DNA of 19,458 nt from JAZQNF01 sp045641505 (GTDB lineage Bacteria > Bacillota > Clostridia > Lachnospirales > Bianqueaceae), in NCBI GenBank assembly GCA_045641505.1, contig JAZUHB010000040.1, forward strand, positions 1 through 19,458. Direction: 5' to 3'. The notes beneath the pieces were generated by a model. It searched no databases. It saw only the letters and a program-made list of their open reading frames with translations, and was not told where the DNA came from. This document shows positions 1 through 6,737 of this stretch, one piece after another; the stretch's first letter is position 1; every line of letters begins with the position of its first letter. A program made the position numbers and the translations under genes.

Positions 1-6
1 CGCCGC

Positions 7-62
7 GCGGCGAGCGAGGTAGTGTACGGGCTGCGCCGCGAGTGAGGTAATACACGGGCTGC
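7..62. repeat. 28-base tandem repeat, two copies
   Basis: Copies at 7-34 and 35-62 share the CGAG(C/T)GAGGTA...ACGGGCTGCG framework and differ at a few positions. A decayed third start may follow at 63. All three forward frames are stopped here by about base 50 and no start with a ribosome site is visible, so this is not a gene end that I can recognise. Confidence 0.6.
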
Positions 63-190
63 GCTGCGGCGCGACGAATGAAGCGAGCCGGCCCCCCGAA
101 GGAGTCCGTCTCTTTATTTATATATGGGGCGGTACAGAGGAGACTTGGGGCTGGAATATGCGGCCCGAGGCCTGAAGCGCGGCTTCGGGG

Positions 191-280
191 GGCCGCGAAG
201 GGGGACCTCAGATTCCTGATAGGAGGCCAGGGCCGCGAAGCGGAACCTCAGATTCCTGATAGGAGGCTAGGGCCGCGAAG
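191..280. repeat. 40-base tandem repeat, two full copies plus a partial
   Basis: Copies at 191-230 and 231-270 differ at three of 40 positions, and the first ten bases (GGCCGCGAAG) recur at 271-280. Each copy contains CCTCAGATTCCTGATAGGAG, which can fold weakly (CCTat.CAG / CTG.AGG). No coding signal accompanies it. The stretch 1-744 as a whole carries only this, the 28-base repeat and cluster A. Confidence 0.7.
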
Positions 281-297
281 AAGTGTCCCCGCGTCAC

Positions 298-653
298 CTT
301 CGTCTCGTTTTTCAGGGCACTTTTGGTTTTTTTACGACAAATCAGCCGAAAACCAGGAATTTGACAGAAAGTAAAAAATCACTTTTCCGGGTTTTCTGTC
401 AAATCAGGCAAAAACGCAAAATCTGTCGTAAATTTGATCTGTCTCGACGGCTTGGGATGCGTCTATAGCAAGCCAAGTTCCGTCCCCTCCGCACATTCGC
501 CCGATTTGATGCCTCCATTTTCTGTCAAAACCGGCCAAATCGGCAAATCTGTCGTAAATCCCGGATTCGGCACTTTTTCGTTTCTGTCAAATTCGGCATA
601 ATCCGCTGATTTGTCGTAAATTTTCCGTTTAGTACTCCAAAAATGAAACGAAG
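298..653. repeat. Cluster A: four 40-base dyad elements bounded by inverted motifs
   Basis: Four elements of exactly 40 bases lie at 331-370 (forward), 393-432, 519-558 and 581-620 (all reverse). Forward form is TTTACGACAAAT, 16 variable bases, ATTTGACAGAAA; reverse form is TTTCTGTCAAAT, 16 bases, AT(T/C)TGTCGTAAA. The two ends are themselves imperfect inverted repeats (9 of 12). Starts are 62, 126 and 62 bases apart. The cluster is bounded by CTTCGTCTCGTTTTT at 298-312 and its near inverse AAAAATGAAACGAAG at 639-653 (13 of 15). A GATGCCTCCA motif precedes the third element. It lies downstream of the HAD gene. No transposase is present. Family identity is unknown to me. Confidence 0.85.
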
Positions 654-744
654 CCGGGGAAAATGCGACGGGACGTGCAGGCGGGACAGAACAGCGCCGA
701 CAGGAAGTGCAACGGGGACAGAACTCCGCCGCCACCGCAAATAC

Positions 745-1899
745 TCAGATCCGGATGCTTTCCTCCGACGCACGGAAGCGGCGCCGGCCGCGCTCATCGC
801 GCCCCTGGCGGACGAAGCGCTCGTCCGGGTTTGCCGGGACTGTGTCCGCCGGGATCCGGTAGCTGCTCATGCAGACCATGAGCCGGGTCTCGGGGAAGGA
901 GGTGCTGAACGCGAGATCTCCGACGGAATCGCCGAAGCAGAGGGCCGGGCCCGCGCCGTAGACGGGGACGAGGACGTTCCGGATCGCCGCCGCCTTTCCC
1001 TCGCAGGCCGTCAGCGTGCCCGTCGGGACCGTGCCGCGGCGCCAGCTGCCGTCCGCCTCCGGGTAGAAGGCGCAGCCGCCGTAATCGTATTCGGGAAGGA
1101 AGAGGCCGTCCGCGTCCTCCTTCATGGTCATCGCGAGCACGCCCGTCACGTAGGGACGGAGGCCGAAAAGGTCGATCGCCGCGCAGATCGCGGGCGCGCA
1201 CGAGGCCGAGCAGACCCAGAGGCCGAGGCCGTTTTGCGAGACCGCGCGCCAGAGCTCGCGGATGTTCTCCGTGACCGAGAGACCGCTCAGCCACTGCGCC
1301 GTCACCGGGCCGCAGCGGGAGGGCAGCTGCTCCGGACTCTGCCAGGTCACGCGGCGGCTGGGCTTGCGGAGGTAGATCGCGCAGGAGCGTCGCGCCATGC
1401 GGTAGACCTCGTCCCAGCTCATGCCGGTAAACAGCTGCAGGATCCAGAGGTTGGAGGCCTCGAGCGATTCGCCCTCGTTGTAGATCCGGTCGAGCGCGAG
1501 CCGCATCTTCGCGGCGAACTCCGCCCACAGGGGATCGCGGTGCACGCGGCGAAGCGTCCCCTGCGGCAGCTCCTCCCCGCCGAAGGGGCCGTATTTGGCC
1601 CAGAGCCCGGCGTAGGCGTCGGCGGCGTCGCGCATGATCGGCTCGAACGAGGCGCTCAGCAGACTGCTCATACAAGTGAAAAACTGCTCCGGAGGGATGC
1701 GGATGGCCAGCGTCCGGAGCTGATGCACCAGAAGCTGCTCCTCCACATCGAAAACGGAGCAGGTATTGTCGAAATCGAAGACCGCGTAGAAGCGGCGTTT
1801 TTCCTCTTCGGGGAGAGCCGCGGCGCGGGCAAGCTCGGCGTTCAGGGCCTCGCGGACCTGAGGCGCCCAATCGCGGCGGCGGAGCAGGACCGGGCTCAT
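745..1899 (-). CDS. HAD-superfamily phosphatase (phosphoserine-phosphatase-like)
   Basis: A 384-residue haloacid-dehalogenase hydrolase, probably a cytoplasmic phosphatase. Motif I is FDFDNT at residues 41-46, giving the nucleophile D42 and the general acid D44. Motif III is GDSVGD near 323-328, giving the magnesium-binding acids. The long insert between them (about residues 60-240) is the helical cap region, much larger than in phosphoserine phosphatase SerB, so the substrate cannot be assigned. I chose ATG at 1899 because it overlaps the stop of the upstream TetR-like gene as ATGA; longer reading-frame extensions are antisense-like low-complexity. Translation is therefore likely coupled to the regulator. 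The C-terminal 20 residues are Arg-rich and not family-like. No clear terminator follows before cluster A. Confidence 0.8.
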   Translation of the reverse strand: MSPVLLRRRDWAPQVREALNAELARAAALPEEEKRRFYAVFDFDNTCSVFDVEEQLLVHQLRTLAIRIPPEQFFTCMSSLLSASFEPIMRDAADAYAGLWAKYGPFGGEELPQGTLRRVHRDPLWAEFAAKMRLALDRIYNEGESLEASNLWILQLFTGMSWDEVYRMARRSCAIYLRKPSRRVTWQSPEQLPSRCGPVTAQWLSGLSVTENIRELWRAVSQNGLGLWVCSASCAPAICAAIDLFGLRPYVTGVLAMTMKEDADGLFLPEYDYGGCAFYPEADGSWRRGTVPTGTLTACEGKAAAIRNVLVPVYGAGPALCFGDSVGDLAFSTSFPETRLMVCMSSYRIPADTVPANPDERFVRQGRDERGRRRFRASEESIRI

Positions 1900-2531
1900 T
1901 TTGCCGGCCCTTCCGTCTTGTCGGGGATGCGGATCATGATCTTCAGATCCTCCACAACCATGTTCCAGACCCGGTCGCGGAGCTCCGGCGTCTCCGTCAG
2001 GCGGCCGGTGACGACCTTCTCCGCGTTGATCAGGGTCAGCTCGAAGGCGAGGCCGGGCAGGTAGCCCTCGTAGGAGTTCGTCGGCGCGCCGACCAAGCGG
2101 CGAAGCAGCTCGTTCACGCCGGCGAAGGCGCCGTTGTAGGCCTGGCGCTGCGAGCGGACCTGCGGATACAGGGCGCTGTAGCGGAAGCGGAGCAGGAAGA
2201 GCGTTTCGTTCTTGTGGCTCAGCAGATAATCGTACATTTCTTCCCAGATCGCGCGGGAAACCGCGAGGAAGGCGGCGGTGTCGGGCGCGTTCTGCAGCTC
2301 GGCGAAATGGGAGCTCTCCAGCAGCACGGCGGAGGTGCGGCGGTCGACCTCGAGAAAGGTCTGGCAAAGCATGTTGTCCTTGCCGGGGTTCCCGAACAGA
2401 TTGTACAGCGAGGCCTCGGAATACTGGGTGCGCTCACCGACCATCTTGGTGCGGAAATTTTCCAGGCCAACTTCCGCCACCGCGTCGATGGTGGCATCGT
2501 AAAACTCCATGGGCGAAATGCGTTTCTTCAC
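1896..2531 (-). CDS. TetR-like transcriptional regulator
   Basis: A 211-residue protein whose N-terminal 50 residues fit a TetR helix-turn-helix: MEFYDATIDAVAEVGLENF, then YSEASLYNLFGN as recognition helix with the characteristic SxxxLYxxF pattern. The remaining helical domain would bind an unknown ligand and mediate dimerisation. The start is GTG at 2531, preceded by AGGAGG with five bases between, which decides it over internal ATGs. It is the first gene of a two-gene operon with the HAD phosphatase (4-base overlap). A palindrome just downstream of its own -10 box suggests autorepression. The assignment rests on the HTH pattern; the ligand and target genes are unknown. Confidence 0.75.
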   Translation of the reverse strand: MKKRISPMEFYDATIDAVAEVGLENFRTKMVGERTQYSEASLYNLFGNPGKDNMLCQTFLEVDRRTSAVLLESSHFAELQNAPDTAAFLAVSRAIWEEMYDYLLSHKNETLFLLRFRYSALYPQVRSQRQAYNGAFAGVNELLRRLVGAPTNSYEGYLPGLAFELTLINAEKVVTGRLTETPELRDRVWNMVVEDLKIMIRIPDKTEGPAK

Positions 2532-2579
2532 TGGCTCCTCCTGAATGACGGCCGAGGCCGCTTTAGTGTTTTCCCGTTC

Positions 2580-2593
2580 AATAAATACTTATT
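2580..2593. promoter_or_regulatory. Candidate TetR operator palindrome
   Basis: AATAA-ATAC-TTATT forms a 5+5 inverted repeat. It sits immediately downstream of the -10 box of the TetR-like gene, at about the transcription start, where an autorepressor would bind. A TTCAATA direct repeat (2577-2583 and 2592-2598) overlaps it. Confidence 0.4.
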
Positions 2594-2594
2594 C

Positions 2595-2623
2595 AATATA
2601 CCCTTTCGGCGCGGAAAAAGCAA
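2595..2623 (-). promoter_or_regulatory. Sigma-A type promoter of the TetR-HAD operon
   Basis: On the minus strand TTGCTT (2618-2623) and TATATT (2595-2600) are separated by 17 bases. The start codon lies about 65 bases downstream. Confidence 0.65.
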
Positions 2624-2655
2624 GCGCCGGGGCGGCCGGGCCGCGCATTTCCCTG

Positions 2656-2684
2656 TTTTCGCGGGCGTGCGGACGTGGTATAAT
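2656..2684 (+). promoter_or_regulatory. Extended -10 promoter of the methyltransferase-nitroreductase pair
   Basis: TATAAT at 2679-2684 is preceded by TGG (extended -10). The -35 region is poor (TTTTCG at 2656-2661). The start codon at 2716 follows a GAGGAG ribosome site. Confidence 0.55.
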
Positions 2685-2715
2685 GTAGGCAAATCATTTT
2701 CTCCGAGGAGATTCT

Positions 2716-3639
2716 ATGCTTTTTTCTGACTTTCTCGCCCGATCCCGCGCCGCAGGCCGTCCGATCCTGATGGACGGCGGCATGGGCACCTTGCTGCAGA
2801 CCCGCGGCCTCGCCGCGAAGGACCCCACCGAGGGCTGGAACCTCACCCACGCCGATGTCGTGACGGAGCTCCACCGCGCCTACTTCGACGCCGGGAGCCA
2901 AATCGTGAACACGAACACCTTCCAGGTGAACCCGCTCCGCTACTCCGACGGGGACCTGGCCGCCCTCATCCGCGCCGCGCTCGAGAACGCCCTCCGTGCC
3001 CGCGACGGGTCGGTCCGGCCCGGCGAGAAGTTCGTCTCGCTGGATATCGGCCCGCTCGGCCGGCTGATGCGGCCCGCCGGACCCCTGAGCTACGACGAGG
3101 CGAAGGCCTGCTTCCGCCGCATCGCGGAGCTCGGCTGCGCCGGCGACGTCCGCGCCGACCTCATCACGGTCGAAACGATGATCGACGGCCGCGAGGCCGC
3201 CGCTGCCCTCGAGGGGATCCGCGAGGTCACCGACCTCCCCGTGCTGGTCTCCTGTACCTTCGGCAAGCGCGGCCGCACGATGATGGGCGACTCGCCCGAG
3301 AAGCTGGCAAGCGTGCTGGAGCCCCTCGGCGCCTCCGCGCTGGGCGCGAACTGCTCCTTCGGCCCGGAGGAGCTGGCCCCCGTCGCCTCCGCCTTCTTCG
3401 CCGCGACGAAGCTGCCCGTGCTCTTCAAGCCGAACGCGGGACTCCCCACCGTCGTGACGGACGGGACGGGCGCCTCCGCCGCGAGCCATTACGAGTACGG
3501 CGCCGCGCCCGCGGACTTCGCGAGGACGGTCGCCCGGGTCGCGTCCGAGGGCGTCGCCCTGGTGGGCGGCTGCTGCGGCACCACGCCGGAGTACATCGCG
3601 CGGTTGGGCGAAGAGCTGGAAAAACTGCAGGAGGATTGA
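2716..3639 (+). CDS. Homocysteine S-methyltransferase domain protein (orphan MetH N-terminal module)
   Basis: A 307-residue single-domain protein of the homocysteine methyltransferase family (pfam02574 type), which transfers a methyl group to homocysteine to make methionine. The N-terminal LMDGGMGTLLQ (18-28) and the three zinc-binding cysteines, C213 in GANCS and C286/C287 in GGCCGT, are all present, so the substrate-activating site looks intact. It matches the first domain of cobalamin-dependent MetH but the folate, cobalamin and activation domains are absent. It may use S-methylmethionine, or pair with separately encoded B12 and pterin proteins elsewhere. Start ATG at 2716 has GAGGAG eight bases upstream. 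A nitroreductase gene begins five bases after its stop. Confidence 0.85.
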   Translation: MLFSDFLARSRAAGRPILMDGGMGTLLQTRGLAAKDPTEGWNLTHADVVTELHRAYFDAGSQIVNTNTFQVNPLRYSDGDLAALIRAALENALRARDGSVRPGEKFVSLDIGPLGRLMRPAGPLSYDEAKACFRRIAELGCAGDVRADLITVETMIDGREAAAALEGIREVTDLPVLVSCTFGKRGRTMMGDSPEKLASVLEPLGASALGANCSFGPEELAPVASAFFAATKLPVLFKPNAGLPTVVTDGTGASAASHYEYGAAPADFARTVARVASEGVALVGGCCGTTPEYIARLGEELEKLQED

Positions 3640-3643
3640 CAAG

Positions 3644-4156
3644 ATGGAATATTCGGAATTGATCGGACGCCGCTTTTCCGTCCGCGAGTTCGCGGACCGG
3701 AAGGTCGAACGAGACGTGATCGAGAAGATCCTGGCCGCCGGTCAGGCCGCCCCCACGGCCTGCAACCGTCAGCCGCAGCGGATTTTCGTGCTGGAGTCCG
3801 ACGAGGCCCTGGCCAAGTTCAGAAAATGCACGCGGTCTCACTTCAACGCGCCCCTGGCGATGCTGGTCTGCTTCGACCGCGACGAGTGCTGGAAGCGCGA
3901 TTATGACGGCAAATCCTCCGGCGACATCGACGCCTCGATCGTCTGCACCCACATGATGCTGGAGGCCGCCAACCAGGGCGTGGGCTCCACCTGGGTCATG
4001 CATTACATCCCCGAGGCTGTGCGAACCGAGTTCGCGCTGCCGGAGAACCTGGAATCCGTCGCGCTGCTGGTCATGGGCTATCCCAAAGAGGGCGCGGCGC
4101 CGAGCCCCATGCATTTCAAGCGGAAGGGCGGGGAGGAGACGGTGAGGTTTCTGTAA
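3644..4156 (+). CDS. Nitroreductase family protein (short FMN oxidoreductase)
   Basis: A 170-residue flavoprotein of the nitroreductase superfamily, expected to bind FMN and use NAD(P)H. The signature N-terminus RRFSVREF (9-16) and the APTACNRQPQ segment (about 36-45) are the FMN-contacting RR(S)xRxF and N-x-Q regions. The C-terminal GVGSTWV...MGYPKE is the usual family ending. It is at the short end of the family. Its ribosome site AGGAGG lies inside the last codons of the methyltransferase gene, so the two are co-transcribed and probably coupled. Physiological substrate is unknown. Confidence 0.85.
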   Translation: MEYSELIGRRFSVREFADRKVERDVIEKILAAGQAAPTACNRQPQRIFVLESDEALAKFRKCTRSHFNAPLAMLVCFDRDECWKRDYDGKSSGDIDASIVCTHMMLEAANQGVGSTWVMHYIPEAVRTEFALPENLESVALLVMGYPKEGAAPSPMHFKRKGGEETVRFL

Positions 4157-4184
4157 GAACAGCCCTTCGCCGACATTTTTTCAC

Positions 4185-4225
4185 AAAAAAGGAGCAGTCC
4201 CTTTCGGGGCTGCTCCTCGATTTTT
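4185..4225. terminator. Bidirectional rho-independent terminator
   Basis: Stem 4191-4201 / 4206-4216 (GGAGCAGTCCC / GGGGCTGCTCC, one G-T pair) with a TTTC loop. AAAAAA precedes it and TTTTTCTTT follows shortly after, so it can serve both the nitroreductase gene (+) and gap (-), which converge here. Confidence 0.9.
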
Positions 4226-4232
4226 CTTTGCC

Positions 4233-5258
4233 TTAGATCTCGGCGAAGTACTTGATGGTGCGGACCATCTGGCTGGTGTAGCTGTTCTCGTTGTCGTACC
4301 AGGACACGACCTGCACCTGGTAGGTGTCCTCATCGATCTTGGCAACCATGGTCTGGGTCGCGTCGAAGAGGGAACCGTAGCGCATGCCGATGACGTCGGA
4401 GGAAACCAGCTGCTCTTCGGTGTAGCCGAAGCTCTCGGAGGCCTGAGCCTTCATCGCGGCGTTGATGGACTCCTTGGTGACGTCCTTGCCCTTGACGACG
4501 GCCACCAGGATGGTGGTGGAGCCGGTCACGACGGGCACACGCTGAGCGGAGCCGATCAGCTTGCCGTTCAGTTCGGGGATGACAAGACCGATGGCCTTGG
4601 CAGCGCCGGTGGAGTTGGGAACGATGTTGGCGGCGCCGGCGCGGGCACGGCGGAGGTCACCCTTGCGCTGAGGACCGTCGAGGATCATCTGGTCGCCGGT
4701 GTAAGCGTGAACGGTGGTCATGATCCCGCTCTGGATGGGGTAGGTGTCGTTCAGAGCCTTGGTCATGGGAGCCAGGCAGTTGGTGGTGCAGCTGGCGGCG
4801 GAGATGACCTTGTCTTCCTTGGTCAGGATGCCCTGGTTGACGTTGTAAACGATGGTGGGCAGGTCGTTGCCGGCGGGGGCGGAGATGACGACCTTCTTGG
4901 CACCGGCGTTGATGTGCGCCATGGACTTTTCCTTAGAGGTGTAGAAACCGGTGCACTCGAGCACGACGTCTACGTCCAGCTTGCCCCAGGGGCAGTTGTT
5001 CGCGTCGGACTCTTTATAGATTTCGATTTCCTTGCCGTCGACGATGATGCTGTGCTCGGTGGCTTCCACGGTGTGCTTGTTCTCGCCGATGTGACCCAGC
5101 CAGGAACCCTGGGCGGTGTCATACTTCAGCAGATGAGCCAGCATCGCGGGGCTGGTCAAATCGTTGATCGCAACCACTTCGTAGCCCTCAGCCTCGAACA
5201 TCTGACGGAAAGCCAGACGGCCGATACGACCGAAACCGTTAATAGCAACTTTAACCAT
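4233..5258 (-). CDS. gap: Glyceraldehyde-3-phosphate dehydrogenase, type I
   Basis: A 341-residue cytoplasmic enzyme converting glyceraldehyde-3-phosphate, NAD and phosphate to 1,3-bisphosphoglycerate in glycolysis. The Rossmann motif INGFGRIGR is at 6-14, and the catalytic segment SAASCTTNCLAP places C157 as nucleophile. The phosphate-site segments STGAAKAIG and the closing SWYDNENSYTSQMVRT are intact. Length is normal for the family. The start ATG follows GGAGGAAATTAAAA. Codon choice is strongly biased to C/G-ending codons with an optimal promoter, as expected for a highly expressed gene. It is monocistronic: a terminator follows and pgk or tpi is not adjacent. Confidence 0.97.
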   Translation of the reverse strand: MVKVAINGFGRIGRLAFRQMFEAEGYEVVAINDLTSPAMLAHLLKYDTAQGSWLGHIGENKHTVEATEHSIIVDGKEIEIYKESDANNCPWGKLDVDVVLECTGFYTSKEKSMAHINAGAKKVVISAPAGNDLPTIVYNVNQGILTKEDKVISAASCTTNCLAPMTKALNDTYPIQSGIMTTVHAYTGDQMILDGPQRKGDLRRARAGAANIVPNSTGAAKAIGLVIPELNGKLIGSAQRVPVVTGSTTILVAVVKGKDVTKESINAAMKAQASESFGYTEEQLVSSDVIGMRYGSLFDATQTMVAKIDEDTYQVQVVSWYDNENSYTSQMVRTIKYFAEI

Positions 5259-5316
5259 TTTTAATTTCCTCCGGATTTGTATTGTGAAGGTTTTTACCCT
5301 TTTTCAACCATTTTGC

Positions 5317-5345
5317 ATTGTACCGCATTTGACAGGCGGTGTCAA
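5317..5345 (-). promoter_or_regulatory. Strong sigma-A promoter of gap
   Basis: Minus-strand TTGACA (5340-5345) and TACAAT (5317-5322) are exactly 17 bases apart. Initiation would give a leader of about 50 bases before the gap start. Confidence 0.85.
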
Positions 5346-5405
5346 TGACGGAAATGCCTCCGCAGACGGGCGCCCCGTCGGGCGCCGCCTGACCGCCTCT
5401 GCCGC

Positions 5406-6737
5406 TTACAGCGCCTTGATCAGCTCGAGCGCCTTCGCGACCACCTTCTGGCCGAAATCGGCGGAGAGGGTCGAGGTGTCGGTCTCGTAGCCGCCGGTCA
5501 CGAGCGACTCAGGCGTGTAGTTGTAGCCGGGCAGACAGCCGTTGGTCAGCTCGTTGAAGACCACGGTGCGGTAGCCCGCCATCGCCTTGAGGTACAGGGC
5601 GTACTCGACGAAGAACTCGCCCGGCACGCCGATGACGCAGGCGGGACCGAGGCGGAAGATCTGGACCTCCGCGGGGTCCTCGTCCACGAGGAGCTCGAGC
5701 GGGATGCCCTTCTTCGCCAGCCGGACGTAGCCGAGCTGGTCCTCGGAACCCAAGAGCTTCAGGTTGGCTTCCTGCCAGAGATAGTACTCCTCGCGCTTCG
5801 TGCTGGTGCCGTAGCGCGCCCAGAGGTCCTTGTAGACCGCCTCGTCGCGAGCGACCTTCCCGAGGAGCTCCTCCTCGGTGCCGAAGTCGCGCTGGGTGAT
5901 GGGCAGGGTGTCGGACACGGCCGCGATTTCGATCTCGCCGAGCCATTCGCCCTTCCGCAGCGCGTCGCAGGCGCAGCGGCCGAGGACGCGGCCCACGCGC
6001 TCCGCCTCGTCGAAGCTCTCGCCCTTCCGGTAGTAGCGGCTGGACTGGTTGCCGGACGCACCCTGGGAGAAGCCGAAGACCGTCCCGGGGAACTGCCCGG
6101 TCACCTCGAGCCGGAGGTAGCAGGGATAATCCGCCGAGCAGACGTTGCTCCACTCGTGGATGAAGGTAGGATGCAGGGTGTAGTTGACGAAGATGCCGCG
6201 GACGGTCTTGCTGCCGGCCTCGCGGACCGCGAGCACGCTGACCAGCGGGTCATGGGGTCCGCCGGGGATGCGCCGGTTGCCGCCGACGCCGCTCTCCGCG
6301 CCGCACAGGCCCGTCGTCGCGCAGAACTCCGCATCGAACGCGCCCTCTTTGGCCTCCGCGATCATCTCGGTGAGCGTCGCGATCAGGAACTCGACGTACT
6401 CCGCCGGCTGCTTCTTGCCCGCCTCCAGGCTCTCGATGTCGAGACGGCCAGCGGCCCAGGGGCCCGAGTGGGTGTGGGAGCAGCTGATCATGACGCGCTC
6501 CGCGGGGATGCCGCAGCGCTCGAGCGCCCGGCGCCGCACCTCCGCCGCGTGCTTCTTGGAGAAGAACAGCAGATCTAGCGTGATCATCACCGCGGGCGAG
6601 CCCGCGTTTTCGAGATACATGCAGGCCGCGTACAGCGGATCGTGCGCCCCGGTATTGTTCCGGGGATAATGGGGATAACCCGCAAGCTCCAGCCCCTGCG
6701 GCGGCGTAATTTCACGGATCGAGACTCCGGCTTTCAT
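5406..6737 (-). CDS. Neutral/alkaline ceramidase-like amidohydrolase
   Basis: A 443-residue protein of the neutral/alkaline non-lysosomal ceramidase N-terminal domain family (pfam04734 type). It opens with the family start KAGVSIREITPPQGLELAGY. It contains SCSHTHSGP (85-93), supplying metal-ligand histidines, and NYTLHPTF (about 186-193). The region around residues 355-385 (FRLGPACVIGVPGEFFVEYA) and NELTNGCLPGYNYTPES match the catalytic core. No signal peptide or C-terminal immunoglobulin-like domain is seen, so it is cytoplasmic and shorter than true ceramidases. The substrate is probably not ceramide. The start ATG overlaps the stop of the upstream PfkB kinase (ATGA), indicating translational coupling and perhaps a shared sugar or amino-sugar pathway. 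Confidence 0.8.
   Translation of the reverse strand: MKAGVSIREITPPQGLELAGYPHYPRNNTGAHDPLYAACMYLENAGSPAVMITLDLLFFSKKHAAEVRRRALERCGIPAERVMISCSHTHSGPWAAGRLDIESLEAGKKQPAEYVEFLIATLTEMIAEAKEGAFDAEFCATTGLCGAESGVGGNRRIPGGPHDPLVSVLAVREAGSKTVRGIFVNYTLHPTFIHEWSNVCSADYPCYLRLEVTGQFPGTVFGFSQGASGNQSSRYYRKGESFDEAERVGRVLGRCACDALRKGEWLGEIEIAAVSDTLPITQRDFGTEEELLGKVARDEAVYKDLWARYGTSTKREEYYLWQEANLKLLGSEDQLGYVRLAKKGIPLELLVDEDPAEVQIFRLGPACVIGVPGEFFVEYALYLKAMAGYRTVVFNELTNGCLPGYNYTPESLVTGGYETDTSTLSADFGQKVVAKALELIKAL

Noticed and set aside
463..797. Small minus-strand genes in the leading gap
   Set aside because: The frames consist of translated dyad elements and flanks, with no ribosome site.
643..2064. 473-codon plus-strand open frame
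   Set aside because: Antisense to the HAD and TetR genes, Arg/Ala-rich and without recognisable motifs.
2593..3642. 349-codon minus-strand open frame
   Set aside because: Antisense shadow of the homocysteine methyltransferase gene, which has intact zinc-site motifs.
5365..5400. Terminator of the ceramidase-like gene
   Set aside because: GGCGCC copies can pair (GGCGCC-CCGTCG-GGCGCC) but no T-run follows on the minus strand; too weak to call.
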